A stretch of 27,112 nucleotides of DNA from an uncultured Ruminococcus sp. (GTDB lineage Bacteria; Bacillota; Clostridia; Lachnospirales; Lachnospiraceae): assembly GCA_900553885.1 (NCBI GenBank), contig USFD01000041.1, positions 1 to 27,112 of the forward strand, given 5' to 3'. A program made the position numbers and the translations under genes. Below the pieces are notes generated by a model, which made no database searches, was not told the origin of the DNA, and was given only the letters and a program-made list of their open reading frames with translations. Of the stretch, positions 1-8,942 are shown one piece after another. The first letter of the stretch is position 1; each line of letters starts with the position of its first letter.

Positions 1-1379
1 AAGATTTTCAGCGTTTGATTAACGACTGCATGAATGGTGATGTCGATATGATAATCACAAAATCCATTTCCCGTTTTGCAAGAAATACACTGGACACATT
101 GAAGTATGTTCGTATGCTGAAAGAAAAAGGGATTGCCGTTTTCTTTGAGGAAGAAAATATAAATACTTTAACGATGGACGGTGAATTGCTTCTTGTTATT
201 TTAAGCTCTGTTGCACAGCAGGAAGTTGAGAATATTTCTGCAAATGTTAAAAAGGGCTTAAAAATGAAAATGCAGCGTGGTGAGTTGGTTGGGTTCCAAG
301 GATGTTTAGGATATGACTATCATCCAGAGGATAAGAGCATTACAATCAACGAAGAAGAAGCCGAAATCGTGCGATATATCTTCCGGCGCTATATCGAGGG
401 AGCCGGAGGTTCTGTAATTTCGCAAGAGCTTGAACACTTAGGGTATAAGACAAAACGCGGCAGCACCCGATGGGCCGAAACAACGGTAATTGGCATAATT
501 AAGAACGAAAAATACAAAGGCGATATTTTGATGGGGAAAACATTTACGCTTGACCCTATCTCTAAACGCCGTTTGGATAATTTCGGTGAAGAAGATCAGT
601 TCTATATCCGAGATCACCATGAGGCCATCATTTCAGAAGAAATGTTTGAAAAGGCACAGGAGATTTTGGAGTGCAGAAGCAAGACTTTTAAATTAACAAA
701 GGAACGGCAGAGCAATAAGTATTTGTTTTCTACTCTGATTAAATGTAAGGAGTGTGGCTGGTCTTTCCGACGAACGGTTCGTACCTATAAGAATACCTAT
801 ATTCGCTGGGTCTGCTCCGGTCATAATGGTCGTGGTGCGGATAGCTGCCCCAATGCGCAGACAGTAGACGAAGAAGAGCTGATTGAAGTTTTATCCGAAT
901 ATTTTTCCGAGCTGCTGAAAGCAAAGAAAAATGTAATTCGTCACGTAACAGGCGAATTCCAGAGGGTTTACAAAGCCAAGGATGAGAACCTGAATTACGA
1001 AAAGGAATTGAACGCACAGCTTCACAATCTTAAAAAAATGCGTCAGAAATACATGGATATGTACACCGATGACCTCATTACACGTGAGGAACTGAATGAA
1101 AAAATCGGCGGCACAAAACAGGAAATCGAGCGTCTGGAAAATGAGCTGAAACTGATTTCCTATCATATAACGAAGGGTGAACAACTGGAAGCGGTATTAA
1201 ATAACACATTTAAAGAAATAGAGGACATTACCGACGTACATCAGATGACGAATACACAGTTAAAAAAGATTATCCAGAAAATCGTGGTGGACAAGGATGG
1301 AAATGTGGACATTTACCTGCGAATTCTTGGTGATTTGGGATTAGAAGAAGCCGTTCTAATTAACGACAACTATACATAA
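1..1379 (+). CDS. Large serine recombinase, 5' end cut by window edge
   Basis: This is a site-specific recombinase of the large serine family, which excises and integrates mobile elements by cutting DNA through a serine. The frame is open to the first base of the window, so the N-terminus with the catalytic serine lies outside. A TTG at 15 is the first possible start but is probably internal. Visible parts are the end of the resolvase domain (ITKSISRFARNT, an arginine-rich active-site segment), a recombinase domain over about residues 95-220, a zinc ribbon (CKECGWSF followed by CSGH and CPNA), and a charged coiled coil near residues 320-400. The family is clear; the exact element type is not. 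The gene ends directly against a fragment of another gene, as expected when the recombinase sits at the border of its element. Confidence 0.93.
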   Translation, partial: DFQRLINDCMNGDVDMIITKSISRFARNTLDTLKYVRMLKEKGIAVFFEEENINTLTMDGELLLVILSSVAQQEVENISANVKKGLKMKMQRGELVGFQGCLGYDYHPEDKSITINEEEAEIVRYIFRRYIEGAGGSVISQELEHLGYKTKRGSTRWAETTVIGIIKNEKYKGDILMGKTFTLDPISKRRLDNFGEEDQFYIRDHHEAIISEEMFEKAQEILECRSKTFKLTKERQSNKYLFSTLIKCKECGWSFRRTVRTYKNTYIRWVCSGHNGRGADSCPNAQTVDEEELIEVLSEYFSELLKAKKNVIRHVTGEFQRVYKAKDENLNYEKELNAQLHNLKKMRQKYMDMYTDDLITREELNEKIGGTKQEIERLENELKLISYHITKGEQLEAVLNNTFKEIEDITDVHQMTNTQLKKIIQKIVVDKDGNVDIYLRILGDLGLEEAVLINDNYT

Positions 1380-1518
1380 GGATGTGGCAGACCGCCTTCT
1401 CCATATCAACCCGGGCCTTGCAAGACAGGCCCGGAAGGTTCTGGATATCAATAAATCAGAGCGGCATATCCGGGGCGGGATGGCTACGAGAGAGAAATAT
1501 CTGCATCAGCGTGGTTAA
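1375..1518 (+). pseudogene. Headless 3' fragment of an unrecognised gene (probable insertion target)
   Basis: An open frame that differs from the recombinase frame runs from within the recombinase stop region to a TAA at 1516-1518. It encodes about 47 residues, including DVADRLLHINPGLARQ and ERHIRGGMATREKYL. The peptide looks like the conserved helical tail of a real protein, not random translation, but there is no start codon or ribosome binding site. I infer that it is the 3' end of the gene into which the recombinase-bearing element inserted, so the element junction lies near 1375-1385. I do not recognise the parent protein. A terminator follows 12 bases downstream. Confidence 0.5.
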
Positions 1519-1529
1519 AAGAACAAGAA

Positions 1530-1586
1530 AATAAAAGCAGGTCTGCCCCCGGATTTTCCTGGGTTTCAGTCCTGCTTTTATTTATT
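1530..1586 (+). terminator. Rho-independent terminator after the disrupted gene
   Basis: ATAAAAGCAGG (1531-1541) pairs perfectly with CCTGCTTTTAT (1571-1581). Further pairing lies inside the loop, and the descending arm ends in a T-rich tail. The outer A and T runs make it usable in both directions. Confidence 0.8.
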
Positions 1587-1618
1587 GCCGGCTGCGGATT
1601 CCTGTCGTGTATTTTTTT

Positions 1619-1646
1619 TTGCATGGCAGGTATATTTTTTTATAAT
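1619..1646 (+). promoter_or_regulatory. Possible promoter of the first two-component operon
   Basis: A consensus -10 box TATAAT lies at 1641-1646. A weak -35 (TTGCAT, 1619-1624) is 16 bases upstream, and the region between is T-rich. The first probable start codon is 75 bases downstream. Confidence 0.4.
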
Positions 1647-1720
1647 GCCTTTGGAAATAAAAGATTAAAATAGAGATGGAATATGTTAAGATAGACTCAG
1701 TGTATGGACTGGAGAATTTT

Positions 1721-3313
1721 ATGAAGTTATTAAAACTGGTAATTGTAGATGACGAACCTATTTTGCTGCAGGGGCTTCTGAATACCTATGACTGGAAACG
1801 TATGGGCTTCCAGGTAGCGGGAACGGCACAGAGCGGGGAGCAGGCGATCAAAGTGATTGAAGAGGTGAAGCCACATGTTGTGCTGACTGATATCCGGATG
1901 AAGCAGATTACCGGACTGATGGTTATGGAAGAGATTCAGAAGACAGAACTTGAGTGCCTTTTTATTGTGCTGAGTGCATACCGGGATTTTGACTATGCAC
2001 AGCAGGCATGTGACCTGGGCGCCTATGCCTATCTTCTGAAGCCTATCGAGGATGAAAAACTTCAGGAAACAATGCAGGGTGCATATAAGATATGTATGGA
2101 GCGGATGGCGAATGAGGCAAAGTATGAAAGCTGGGAAAAACTTCTTGTAAAAGACAGTGACAGCTTTCTGCAGGTGGTGATTCAGAAGTATGTGCAGAAC
2201 AGAATCCCGGAAGAAAAAGTAGAAGAAGTGTTTCGGATGCTGGGGGATGCACCGGGAAATGAGGACAGGTTTATTACAGTATGCGTGGACATTGATCTTG
2301 CTTATAAGATTACAAATTCTCTGGATTATGAGGCGTCCCGGTTTACGCTTATGAAGCGTCTGGAGGAAGTAATAGGCAGAAACTTTACTTATTGGAGAGC
2401 GGAAGGGAAGACAGAAGAAAGTGTGTTTATTATCCGGACAAAAGATAAAGAGGCAGTTTTTGAATTAAAGCAGATTCTGGAACATGTAAAGAAAGAGGAG
2501 AAGAGCCCGGTAGTGGCAGCGATATCAAAACCATATAAAAAAATCAAAGGGATAAAGAGAAGTTACATGGAGGCGCAGAAACTGTTTGAAATGGCCAGCA
2601 TATCCGGTGCAAGTGCGTTTACCGCTTCAGAGGAAGTGGAAGTGGCACCGGGGGAAGAGCCGGCAGCGGATATGGATAATCTGATTGTAAACGCTGTGCG
2701 GAAAAATAATATGAAGGAACTGAAAGATGTGTTCATTCAACTTATTTACAGTCTTCCTCACGAAGAAGACCGGCAGTGTAAATTTCTGCATCGTGTTATG
2801 CTGAAGACCGAATTTATGCTGCAGGATTCCTATGGACTAACGGAAGAGATCAAAGAAAAATTCTGCAATTATTACTATAATCTTGAGAATCTGAAGGCGG
2901 CGAAGGCGGTAGATGTATGTTATAAGATTCTATGTGATGCCATTGAGGCGAGGGAAAAAGAGGCTGAAAAGGATGAGACGAGATATTTTAAAGAGTATAT
3001 GTCTGAGGCGGTGGCTTACATAGAGGGTCACCTTCAGGATGAAGAGCTGTCTATTGTATCGGTGGCGGCGCATATTTATCTGAATCCGGTCTATTTCGGC
3101 AGAGTGTTTAAACATACATTTCATATGACTTTTAAAAAATATCTGATGCAGCAGAGAATGGAGAAAGCAAAGAGACTGCTTGAGGCAGGCGGCGGCAGTA
3201 TCGGAGACATCTGCGAAGCGGTAGGAATTCACAATCCGTCCTATTTCTCTCATCTGTTCAAGCAGTATACAGGCAGGCTTCCCAGTGAATATAGAAAAGA
3301 ATATGAGATGTAA
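1721..3313 (+). CDS. YesN-like response regulator with AraC-type DNA-binding domain
   Basis: This is a cytoplasmic transcription factor that a sensor kinase switches on by phosphorylating a receiver domain. The receiver occupies about residues 5-125: acidic pair D10/D11, phospho-acceptor D57 in LTDIRM, and the conserved lysine K107 in LLKP. A long linker follows, and two AraC-type helix-turn-helix units fill the last 100 residues (SIVSVAAHIYLNPVYFGRVF, then an IGDICEAVGI segment). I chose the ATG at 1721 because GGAG lies six bases upstream and the protein then begins with a normal receiver sequence; an in-frame ATG at 1676 would add 15 atypical residues. The cognate kinase gene starts 19 bases downstream. 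This family usually controls sugar-uptake genes, and the adjacent binding proteins and permeases are the likely targets. Confidence 0.93.
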   Translation: MKLLKLVIVDDEPILLQGLLNTYDWKRMGFQVAGTAQSGEQAIKVIEEVKPHVVLTDIRMKQITGLMVMEEIQKTELECLFIVLSAYRDFDYAQQACDLGAYAYLLKPIEDEKLQETMQGAYKICMERMANEAKYESWEKLLVKDSDSFLQVVIQKYVQNRIPEEKVEEVFRMLGDAPGNEDRFITVCVDIDLAYKITNSLDYEASRFTLMKRLEEVIGRNFTYWRAEGKTEESVFIIRTKDKEAVFELKQILEHVKKEEKSPVVAAISKPYKKIKGIKRSYMEAQKLFEMASISGASAFTASEEVEVAPGEEPAADMDNLIVNAVRKNNMKELKDVFIQLIYSLPHEEDRQCKFLHRVMLKTEFMLQDSYGLTEEIKEKFCNYYYNLENLKAAKAVDVCYKILCDAIEAREKEAEKDETRYFKEYMSEAVAYIEGHLQDEELSIVSVAAHIYLNPVYFGRVFKHTFHMTFKKYLMQQRMEKAKRLLEAGGGSIGDICEAVGIHNPSYFSHLFKQYTGRLPSEYRKEYEM

Positions 3314-3332
3314 CAAAAAGGTATGAGTAATT

Positions 3333-5120
3333 ATGAAAAAGAATAAGAAAATGTCCGGGATACAGCGAAGGTATCTGAAGTATACCGCTGCGCTTCTGGG
3401 TCTTACGCTCCTGTTGTCCAGTGTGGGGGTAATTATAAGTGTAAGGAACAGGCTGACGCGTTCAATTATTGATAAATATGAGTTTAGGACGGAACAGATG
3501 GGACTTACGCTGGAGAATATGTATCGGAAAAGTGATGAGACAACGGCAGAGTGTATTCTATATGATGACGTGCAGCAGAGCCTAAAAAATCAAGGGCTGG
3601 AGGAAGTAAGATATATTGCTCTGAGCAAGTATTTTGCCTATATAGACCTGGACCATGTAGCTGACTACTGTTATGTGGATAATAAGGGGAATGTATATAG
3701 CAGATCCTATTCGGATATATCCTATAAAAATATAGAAGAGAGTGGATTTGAAAAATATCTGGGGGAGGAATATTCAAAGACAAAGTGGTTCTGGGCAGAA
3801 GATACTCTGTTCGGTACCGGAGAAGAAGCTCTTTTTATCGGTAGATATGTAAGAAGTCTGGAGTATGCCCACGAGCCCGGGATGCTGTTTTTTAAAATGG
3901 AGCCCGGATTTCTGCAGGAAATAGCAGGGATAAGCCCGGAACTGGCAGACGAAGCTGCTGTAGGGATTATTGACGGGGACGGGCAGATCTGTTTTTCTTC
4001 TGCCCCGGAGAATTTTGAAGCAGGAGAAGGCGTCCCGGACGAAATGGCGGAGCAGATCACGGCAAAACAGGACGCGGGGATGATATTTGCCGGAGAGCGG
4101 GTAAAGAGCGGTGTAGTGTCGGCATACCGGGATGCGGACAGCGGCCTGAGCGTTTTTTCATTTGTTCCGGACCGGGTGCTGAACCAGGGACTGATCCCCA
4201 TATTCTTTGTGTTTGCGGGAATATATCTTGTGGTCATAGCGGTGGCAGTTGTTCTGAGTATATATTTTTCCAGGAGATTTACCAAGCCGATTCAGACGAT
4301 AAAAGATGCTATGACAGAATTCGACGGCAATAATTTTGAACGGACGATCGAACTGCACACGAATACAGAACTGGATGAAATTGGCCGGTCCTATAATGAG
4401 ATGCTGGTCAATATCCGGCAGCTTCTGGATGAAATCAAAGATCAGGAGCGGGAACTGCGCACAACGGAACTTAATATGCTGATCAGCCAGATCAATCCGC
4501 ATTTCCTGTATAATACGCTGGATACGATTTACATGCTTGCGAGAATTAACGGGGAAGAGACAACCATGCGTATGATCCAGGCTCTTTCCAGATACCTGCG
4601 GCTGTCCCTGAGCAAGGGGAGTGAGATCGTGACAGTGGAAGACGAGCTGGAAAATGTAAAGAGTTATATGGAAATTCAACAGATCCGCAATCAGGATCTT
4701 TTTTCCTACAAACTTGACTGCCAGGTGGATGCGGCAGATACCTATGTTTTGAAGCTGATTCTACAGCCTCTTGTAGAAAATGCGGTGAAGTACGGATTTC
4801 AGGGTATTTTTGAGGGAGGCAGAATAGAAATTGCAGTATGGAAGAAGGATGGAGATTTATACCTGAGTGTTGCCAATAACGGAACTTCCATCGACCCGGA
4901 TATGATGGAAAAAATCAATGGTATGAATGATATACCGGTGGGAGAACTGAAAAATTGTTTCCCGGATAAGAAACACGGATATGGTGTAGTGAATATTCTC
5001 ACCCGGCTTCGCCTGAAATATGGAGACAGGGCGGCATTTTACTGCAGGGCAGAGAAAGAGGGGACTACATGTACGATAAAGATTCCCGAAGGGGGCGGAC
5101 AGGAACAGGATGAACAATAA
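3333..5120 (+). CDS. YesM-like sensor histidine kinase
   Basis: This is a membrane-bound kinase that should phosphorylate the response regulator just upstream. Visible in order are a first membrane helix (about residues 16-36), an extracellular sensing region of about 250 residues, a second membrane helix (about 286-312), a HAMP linker (RRFTKPIQTI onward), the His-kinase box INPHFLYNTLDTI with phospho-acceptor His390, the N box LQPLVENAVKYGF and a glycine-rich ATP-lid segment HGYGVVNIL. Length (595 residues) and layout match the YesM/LytS-like family (PF06580 with HATPase_c). Its stop overlaps the start of a substrate-binding lipoprotein gene, which suggests the two are made together and that the lipoprotein may present the signal. 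The ligand is unknown. Confidence 0.94.
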   Translation: MKKNKKMSGIQRRYLKYTAALLGLTLLLSSVGVIISVRNRLTRSIIDKYEFRTEQMGLTLENMYRKSDETTAECILYDDVQQSLKNQGLEEVRYIALSKYFAYIDLDHVADYCYVDNKGNVYSRSYSDISYKNIEESGFEKYLGEEYSKTKWFWAEDTLFGTGEEALFIGRYVRSLEYAHEPGMLFFKMEPGFLQEIAGISPELADEAAVGIIDGDGQICFSSAPENFEAGEGVPDEMAEQITAKQDAGMIFAGERVKSGVVSAYRDADSGLSVFSFVPDRVLNQGLIPIFFVFAGIYLVVIAVAVVLSIYFSRRFTKPIQTIKDAMTEFDGNNFERTIELHTNTELDEIGRSYNEMLVNIRQLLDEIKDQERELRTTELNMLISQINPHFLYNTLDTIYMLARINGEETTMRMIQALSRYLRLSLSKGSEIVTVEDELENVKSYMEIQQIRNQDLFSYKLDCQVDAADTYVLKLILQPLVENAVKYGFQGIFEGGRIEIAVWKKDGDLYLSVANNGTSIDPDMMEKINGMNDIPVGELKNCFPDKKHGYGVVNILTRLRLKYGDRAAFYCRAEKEGTTCTIKIPEGGGQEQDEQ

Positions 5121-6450
5121 AAGAAAAAAATACAAGCAGGAGAGCCGACAGACGAAATATCAGGGACGCAGCCATAAAGGCGGGAGACTGCAGGCGGCTG
5201 TAGCCGCACTGCTGCTGGCTGTGACTGCGGCGGGATGTTCTGAAAAGAATGTGCAGGCTCCGGCCGGAGAAGAAGAGGTATCAATTCCGATTGTCCTTAT
5301 TGTGGATTCCTCCACGGGGATTCGAAATGAGGAAAATGTGATTCAGGAATTTAACCGGATCTATGAAGGAAAATGGCAGGCGGATGTGGAGTGGATCATG
5401 GAGACAGAGGAGGAGTACCGTCGGAATCTGAAACGGCAGAATGTAACGGATACGCTCCCCGCTGTCATTACAGATGTGAGAATGCTGCCGGCTTTTTATT
5501 ATATGATGATACAGGACGGCCGGATCGAAGAACTGTCGGATTATATCTATACGGATGAAGAGTGGGAATCTATGATAGAACCTTCTGTGCTTGAATCCTG
5601 CAGTGAAGAGGACGGGAGTATCTATCTGGGACCGATCAGTACCGCGGCCTTTTCCTGTTCGGGTATGTTCTGGAATGAGGAGCTGTTTGCCCGGGCGGGA
5701 ATTGAATCATTCCCGGAAACATGGGAGGAATTCTGGACGTGTTGTGAGCAGCTGGAGAGCTGCGGGATCACGCCTCTGGCGCTTCATACTGAAGGAACGG
5801 CCTGGGCGCCAATGCTGATTGCCACGGCTGAGGCTGCTTCGGCAGAGGAAGGCGCAGAATTTATGGAAGAGTTCTATCCGGAAACTTATCAGAATGACAG
5901 CGGTCTGCGGATTGCACAGACCCTGCAGAGATTATTTTCCTACACGACAGAGGATGCACTGTATGCAGATTTTGACGTATCTTATGAAAATTTCTTTTCC
6001 GGCCGCGCGGCAATGATTCCCAATGGATACTGGATGATGGATCAGATACCGGAGGAATGGCAGGATAAGGTGCGTTTTTCGGCGTTCCCGGAAAATAAGA
6101 TGATCTCTTCTCCGGAGACTTTTGGATGGGCTATCGTGTCCGGTTACAGTGAAGAAGTAAAGGAGGGGGCGGCGGCACTTCTGAAACTCCGTACCCGGCT
6201 GAATATGGAGCAACGGGAAGAACTTTTTACAAGGGATCCGGGAGAAATGATTCCTGCAGAGAGAGATTACATAGCTGCCTATAAGAACGGTCCTCAGCTT
6301 GTGCCGAATTATCAGGTGAAATGGAATTCGATCCTGCAGGAAGAAACGTTAGGCGAGATTCTGCCGGATCTGGCGCAGGGAAAGATGACCCCGGAGGAAT
6401 TTACGGAAAAGGAAGACGAAAGTATTCAGAAATTTCTGGAAGAACAGTGA
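5110..6450 (+). CDS. Extracellular solute-binding lipoprotein coupled to the sensor kinase
   Basis: This is a substrate-binding protein of the ABC sugar-uptake family (SBP family 1 style), anchored outside the cell as a lipoprotein. A long basic N-terminus of about 26 residues precedes a hydrophobic stretch and lipobox LLLAVTAAGC, with the lipidated Cys at residue 43. The mature part shows the family pattern, for example ALHTEGTAWAPMLIATAEA and FFSGRAAMIPNGYWM. The ATG at 5110 overlaps the kinase gene by 11 bases, so translation is probably coupled. A strong terminator follows directly, so the protein belongs to the sensing operon, not to the permease operon. It may therefore work mainly as a sugar sensor or as an alternative binding protein for the permeases. 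The substrate cannot be read from sequence. Confidence 0.9.
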   Translation: MNNKRKKYKQESRQTKYQGRSHKGGRLQAAVAALLLAVTAAGCSEKNVQAPAGEEEVSIPIVLIVDSSTGIRNEENVIQEFNRIYEGKWQADVEWIMETEEEYRRNLKRQNVTDTLPAVITDVRMLPAFYYMMIQDGRIEELSDYIYTDEEWESMIEPSVLESCSEEDGSIYLGPISTAAFSCSGMFWNEELFARAGIESFPETWEEFWTCCEQLESCGITPLALHTEGTAWAPMLIATAEAASAEEGAEFMEEFYPETYQNDSGLRIAQTLQRLFSYTTEDALYADFDVSYENFFSGRAAMIPNGYWMMDQIPEEWQDKVRFSAFPENKMISSPETFGWAIVSGYSEEVKEGAAALLKLRTRLNMEQREELFTRDPGEMIPAERDYIAAYKNGPQLVPNYQVKWNSILQEETLGEILPDLAQGKMTPEEFTEKEDESIQKFLEEQ

Positions 6451-6455
6451 AAATA

Positions 6456-6519
6456 ACCTGGCATTGACGTATCGGACAGTGAAACAGTTCTGTATACGTT
6501 GATGCCAGGTATTTTTTTT
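6456..6519 (+). terminator. Strong terminator closing the sensing operon
   Basis: A 17-base arm starting ACCTGGCAT at 6456 pairs with the arm ending ATGCCAGGT at 6510, with only two G-U positions. The run TTTTTTTT (6512-6519) follows. It separates the kinase/binding-protein operon from the transporter operon. Confidence 0.92.
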
Positions 6520-6563
6520 GATAGAGAAGGTTTTGTATTTGATAACGGACGGACTGCGGCCAT

Positions 6564-6572
6564 TGCTATAAT
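6564..6572 (+). promoter_or_regulatory. Extended -10 promoter of the transporter operon
   Basis: TGCTATAAT is a perfect extended -10 element, 48 bases before the ATG. No good -35 lies 16-18 bases upstream, which fits a promoter that needs an activator. One of the two AraC-type regulators in this locus is the natural candidate. Confidence 0.6.
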
Positions 6573-6586
6573 TTCCTCAGATAAAG

Positions 6587-6601
6587 GAAAACGCTGTTTT
6601 C
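6587..6601. promoter_or_regulatory. Palindrome in the leader, cre-like operator candidate
   Basis: GAAAAC, GCT, GTTTTC forms a perfect six-base inverted repeat about 15 bases after the -10 box. It resembles a CcpA cre site at most positions (two mismatches by my count), so catabolite repression by roadblock is possible. It could equally be a binding site for a different regulator. Confidence 0.35.
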
Positions 6602-6620
6602 AGAAAGGTGGAGGACAAAT

Positions 6621-7916
6621 ATGAAAAAGAAAAGAGTATTATCAATTGTGCTGGCAGCTGCAATGATAACAGGAATGGCAGCGGGATGCGGAAGTGACGG
6701 AGGCGGCAACAGTGGAAAAGATGCGAAAGGAAAAGTCTATTATCTGAATTTTAAACCGGAGGCAGATGAATACTGGCAGGAACTGGCGGAAACATATACA
6801 GATGAGACCGGCGTTCCGGTAACTGTTCTGACAGCGGCTTCAGGAGAGTATGAGAAAACACTGAAATCTGAAATGGCAAAGACCGATGCTCCTACGCTGT
6901 TTCAGGTAAACGGCCCGGTAGGGCTGGCAAGCTGGAAGGATTATTGCTATGATCTGTCCGGATCTGATATTGCCGGGGAGCTGACAGATGACAGCTTCGC
7001 TCTGATGGACGGAGACAAAATGGCAGGAATTGCTTATGTAATTGAGAATTACGGTATTATTTACAACAAAGCGCTTCTGGAGAAGGCAGGATATTCTGCA
7101 GACGATATTACAGATTTTGACAGCCTGAAAAAAGTTGTGGAAGATATTACGGCGCGCAAGGATGAACTTGGTTTTTCTGCATTTACATCCGCGGGAATGG
7201 ATGGCTCTTCTGATTGGAGATTCAAGACACATCTTGCAAACCTTCCGATCTACTACGAGTATAAGGATGAAGGTATCAACAATACAGATGCGATCAAAGG
7301 AACTTACCTGGACAATTACCGCCAGATCTGGGATCTGTATATTAACAATGCAACCTGTGAGCCAACGGAGATCTCTACAAAAACAGCAGATGATGCAACG
7401 GCTGATTTTGTAACAGAAGAGGCAGTGTTCTATCAGAACGGAACATGGGAGTATAACAACATTGCGGACATTGGAGATGAGAACCTTGGCATTCTCCCGA
7501 TTTACATCGGCGTTGACGGCGAAGAAAATCAGGGGGTATGTACGGGAACAGAAAACTACTGGTGTGTAAACGCAAAGGCTTCAGAAGACGATATTCAGGC
7601 AACGCTTGATTTTATGAACTGGTGCGTTACTTCTGATGAAGGCGTCGAGACAATGTGCAAGGACATGGGATTTGTAATTCCGTTCTCATCTAACCTTGAG
7701 TCGGAAAACACACTTGTTAATGAGGCAAACAAGTATATGGAAGAAGGGAAAATTCCTGTAACATGGGTATTCTCCACCATGCCTTCTGAAGAGTGGAAGA
7801 ATGGTGTGGGATCTGCTCTTACGGCCTATGCGGCGGACCAGACAGACGCCAATTGGGATAAAGTTGTAAGCGCATTCGTTGACGGATGGGCAGCAGAGGC
7901 AGCGGCAGCGAAGTAA
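6621..7916 (+). CDS. ABC sugar transporter substrate-binding lipoprotein
   Basis: This is the extracellular binding protein that delivers a sugar, probably an oligosaccharide, to the two permeases encoded next. The signal peptide ends in lipobox MITGMAAGC with the lipidated Cys at residue 23. The mature protein has the family-1 pattern of carbohydrate-binding proteins (YGIIYNKALLEKAGY, DFMNWCVTSDEGVETM). GGTGGAGG just upstream is a good ribosome binding site. The following hairpin with a T-run may keep the level of this protein above that of the permeases. The closest functional class is raffinose/multiple-sugar binding protein, but the substrate is not determined. Confidence 0.93.
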   Translation: MKKKRVLSIVLAAAMITGMAAGCGSDGGGNSGKDAKGKVYYLNFKPEADEYWQELAETYTDETGVPVTVLTAASGEYEKTLKSEMAKTDAPTLFQVNGPVGLASWKDYCYDLSGSDIAGELTDDSFALMDGDKMAGIAYVIENYGIIYNKALLEKAGYSADDITDFDSLKKVVEDITARKDELGFSAFTSAGMDGSSDWRFKTHLANLPIYYEYKDEGINNTDAIKGTYLDNYRQIWDLYINNATCEPTEISTKTADDATADFVTEEAVFYQNGTWEYNNIADIGDENLGILPIYIGVDGEENQGVCTGTENYWCVNAKASEDDIQATLDFMNWCVTSDEGVETMCKDMGFVIPFSSNLESENTLVNEANKYMEEGKIPVTWVFSTMPSEEWKNGVGSALTAYAADQTDANWDKVVSAFVDGWAAEAAAAK

Positions 7917-7959
7917 ATAAAAAACATCCGGAGTTCAACGATGTTATGTGAGAGGAGAA

Positions 7960-7992
7960 GCGGCAGGCAGAAACACTCTGCCGCCGCTTTTT
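7960..7992 (+). terminator. Leaky terminator between binding protein and permeases
   Basis: GCGGCAGGCAG (7960-7970) pairs with CTGCCGCCGC (7978-7987) with one bulged base, followed by TTTTT. No new promoter was evident before the permease start at 8100. This is therefore probably partial termination that sets the expression ratio. Confidence 0.65.
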
Positions 7993-8099
7993 GAAACAGC
8001 GACGAGCCAAAGTCCGGGGCTGTCCGAGATCTTGGCCACCGCTTACGATCCAGGAATGTGTCTTTTGGCACTTCCGGTGACTGAAAGGAGGAGAATTTC

Positions 8100-8942
8100 A
8101 TGGAAAAAACAATCCGGCGGTATATGCCGATTTTTGTACTCCCTACTTTCTGCGCGTTTATACTGGGCTTTATCATTCCGTTTATTATGGGAATATGGCT
8201 GTCGTTCTGTGAATTTACCACAGTTACAGACGCGAAGTTTGTGGGACTGTCTAATTATGTGGAAGCATTTAAGGACACGGTATTCAGACATTCCTTCTGG
8301 TATACGGTTCTGTTTGCCGTAATATCACTTATTGTAATAAATGTAGTTGCATTTGCGCTTGCAATGGCACTGACACAGAAGATGAAAGGGACCAATATTT
8401 TCCGGACTATCTTCTTTATGCCGAACCTGATCGGCGGCATTGTGCTCGGTTATATCTGGCAGCTGATTTTCAACGGTATACTGGAAAAATACAATACGGC
8501 TCTGGGATTGAACGAGTGGTACGGCTTCTGGGGACTGATTATTCTTGTCAGCTGGCAGCAGATCGGATATATGATGATTATCTATATTGCAGGGCTTCAG
8601 TCCATACCGGGGGATGTAATGGAAGCGGCGCAGATTGACGGCGCATCCGGGATTCAGAGTCTTTTCCGCGTAACGATTCCTATGATGATGCCGTCCATTA
8701 CAATCTGTATGTTCCTGTCCATCACAAACGGATTCAAGCTGTTTGACCAGAATCTGTCCCTGACGGCAGGTGAACCGGCAAAAATGTCTGAGATGATGGC
8801 GATGAATATTTTCAATACCTTCTACGGGCGTACCGGATGGGAAGGCGTCGGACAGGCGAAGGCCGTTATATTCTTTGTTATTGTGGTTGGAATCGGCCTG
8901 ATACAGCTTCGTGCAACCCGCTCAAAGGAGGTGCAGCAGTAA
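8100..8942 (+). CDS. ABC sugar transporter permease (MalF type)
   Basis: This is one half of the membrane channel of a carbohydrate ABC importer. The 280-residue protein has about six hydrophobic helices and the conserved EAA loop near residues 175-195 (EAAQIDGASGIQSLFRVTIP), which docks on the ATPase. AAAGGAGG lies shortly before the ATG. The gene meets the next permease gene exactly at its stop, which is typical of MalF/MalG pairs. No ATPase gene is present in the locus. In this family a shared MsmX-type ATPase usually supplies energy. Confidence 0.94.
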   Translation: MEKTIRRYMPIFVLPTFCAFILGFIIPFIMGIWLSFCEFTTVTDAKFVGLSNYVEAFKDTVFRHSFWYTVLFAVISLIVINVVAFALAMALTQKMKGTNIFRTIFFMPNLIGGIVLGYIWQLIFNGILEKYNTALGLNEWYGFWGLIILVSWQQIGYMMIIYIAGLQSIPGDVMEAAQIDGASGIQSLFRVTIPMMMPSITICMFLSITNGFKLFDQNLSLTAGEPAKMSEMMAMNIFNTFYGRTGWEGVGQAKAVIFFVIVVGIGLIQLRATRSKEVQQ

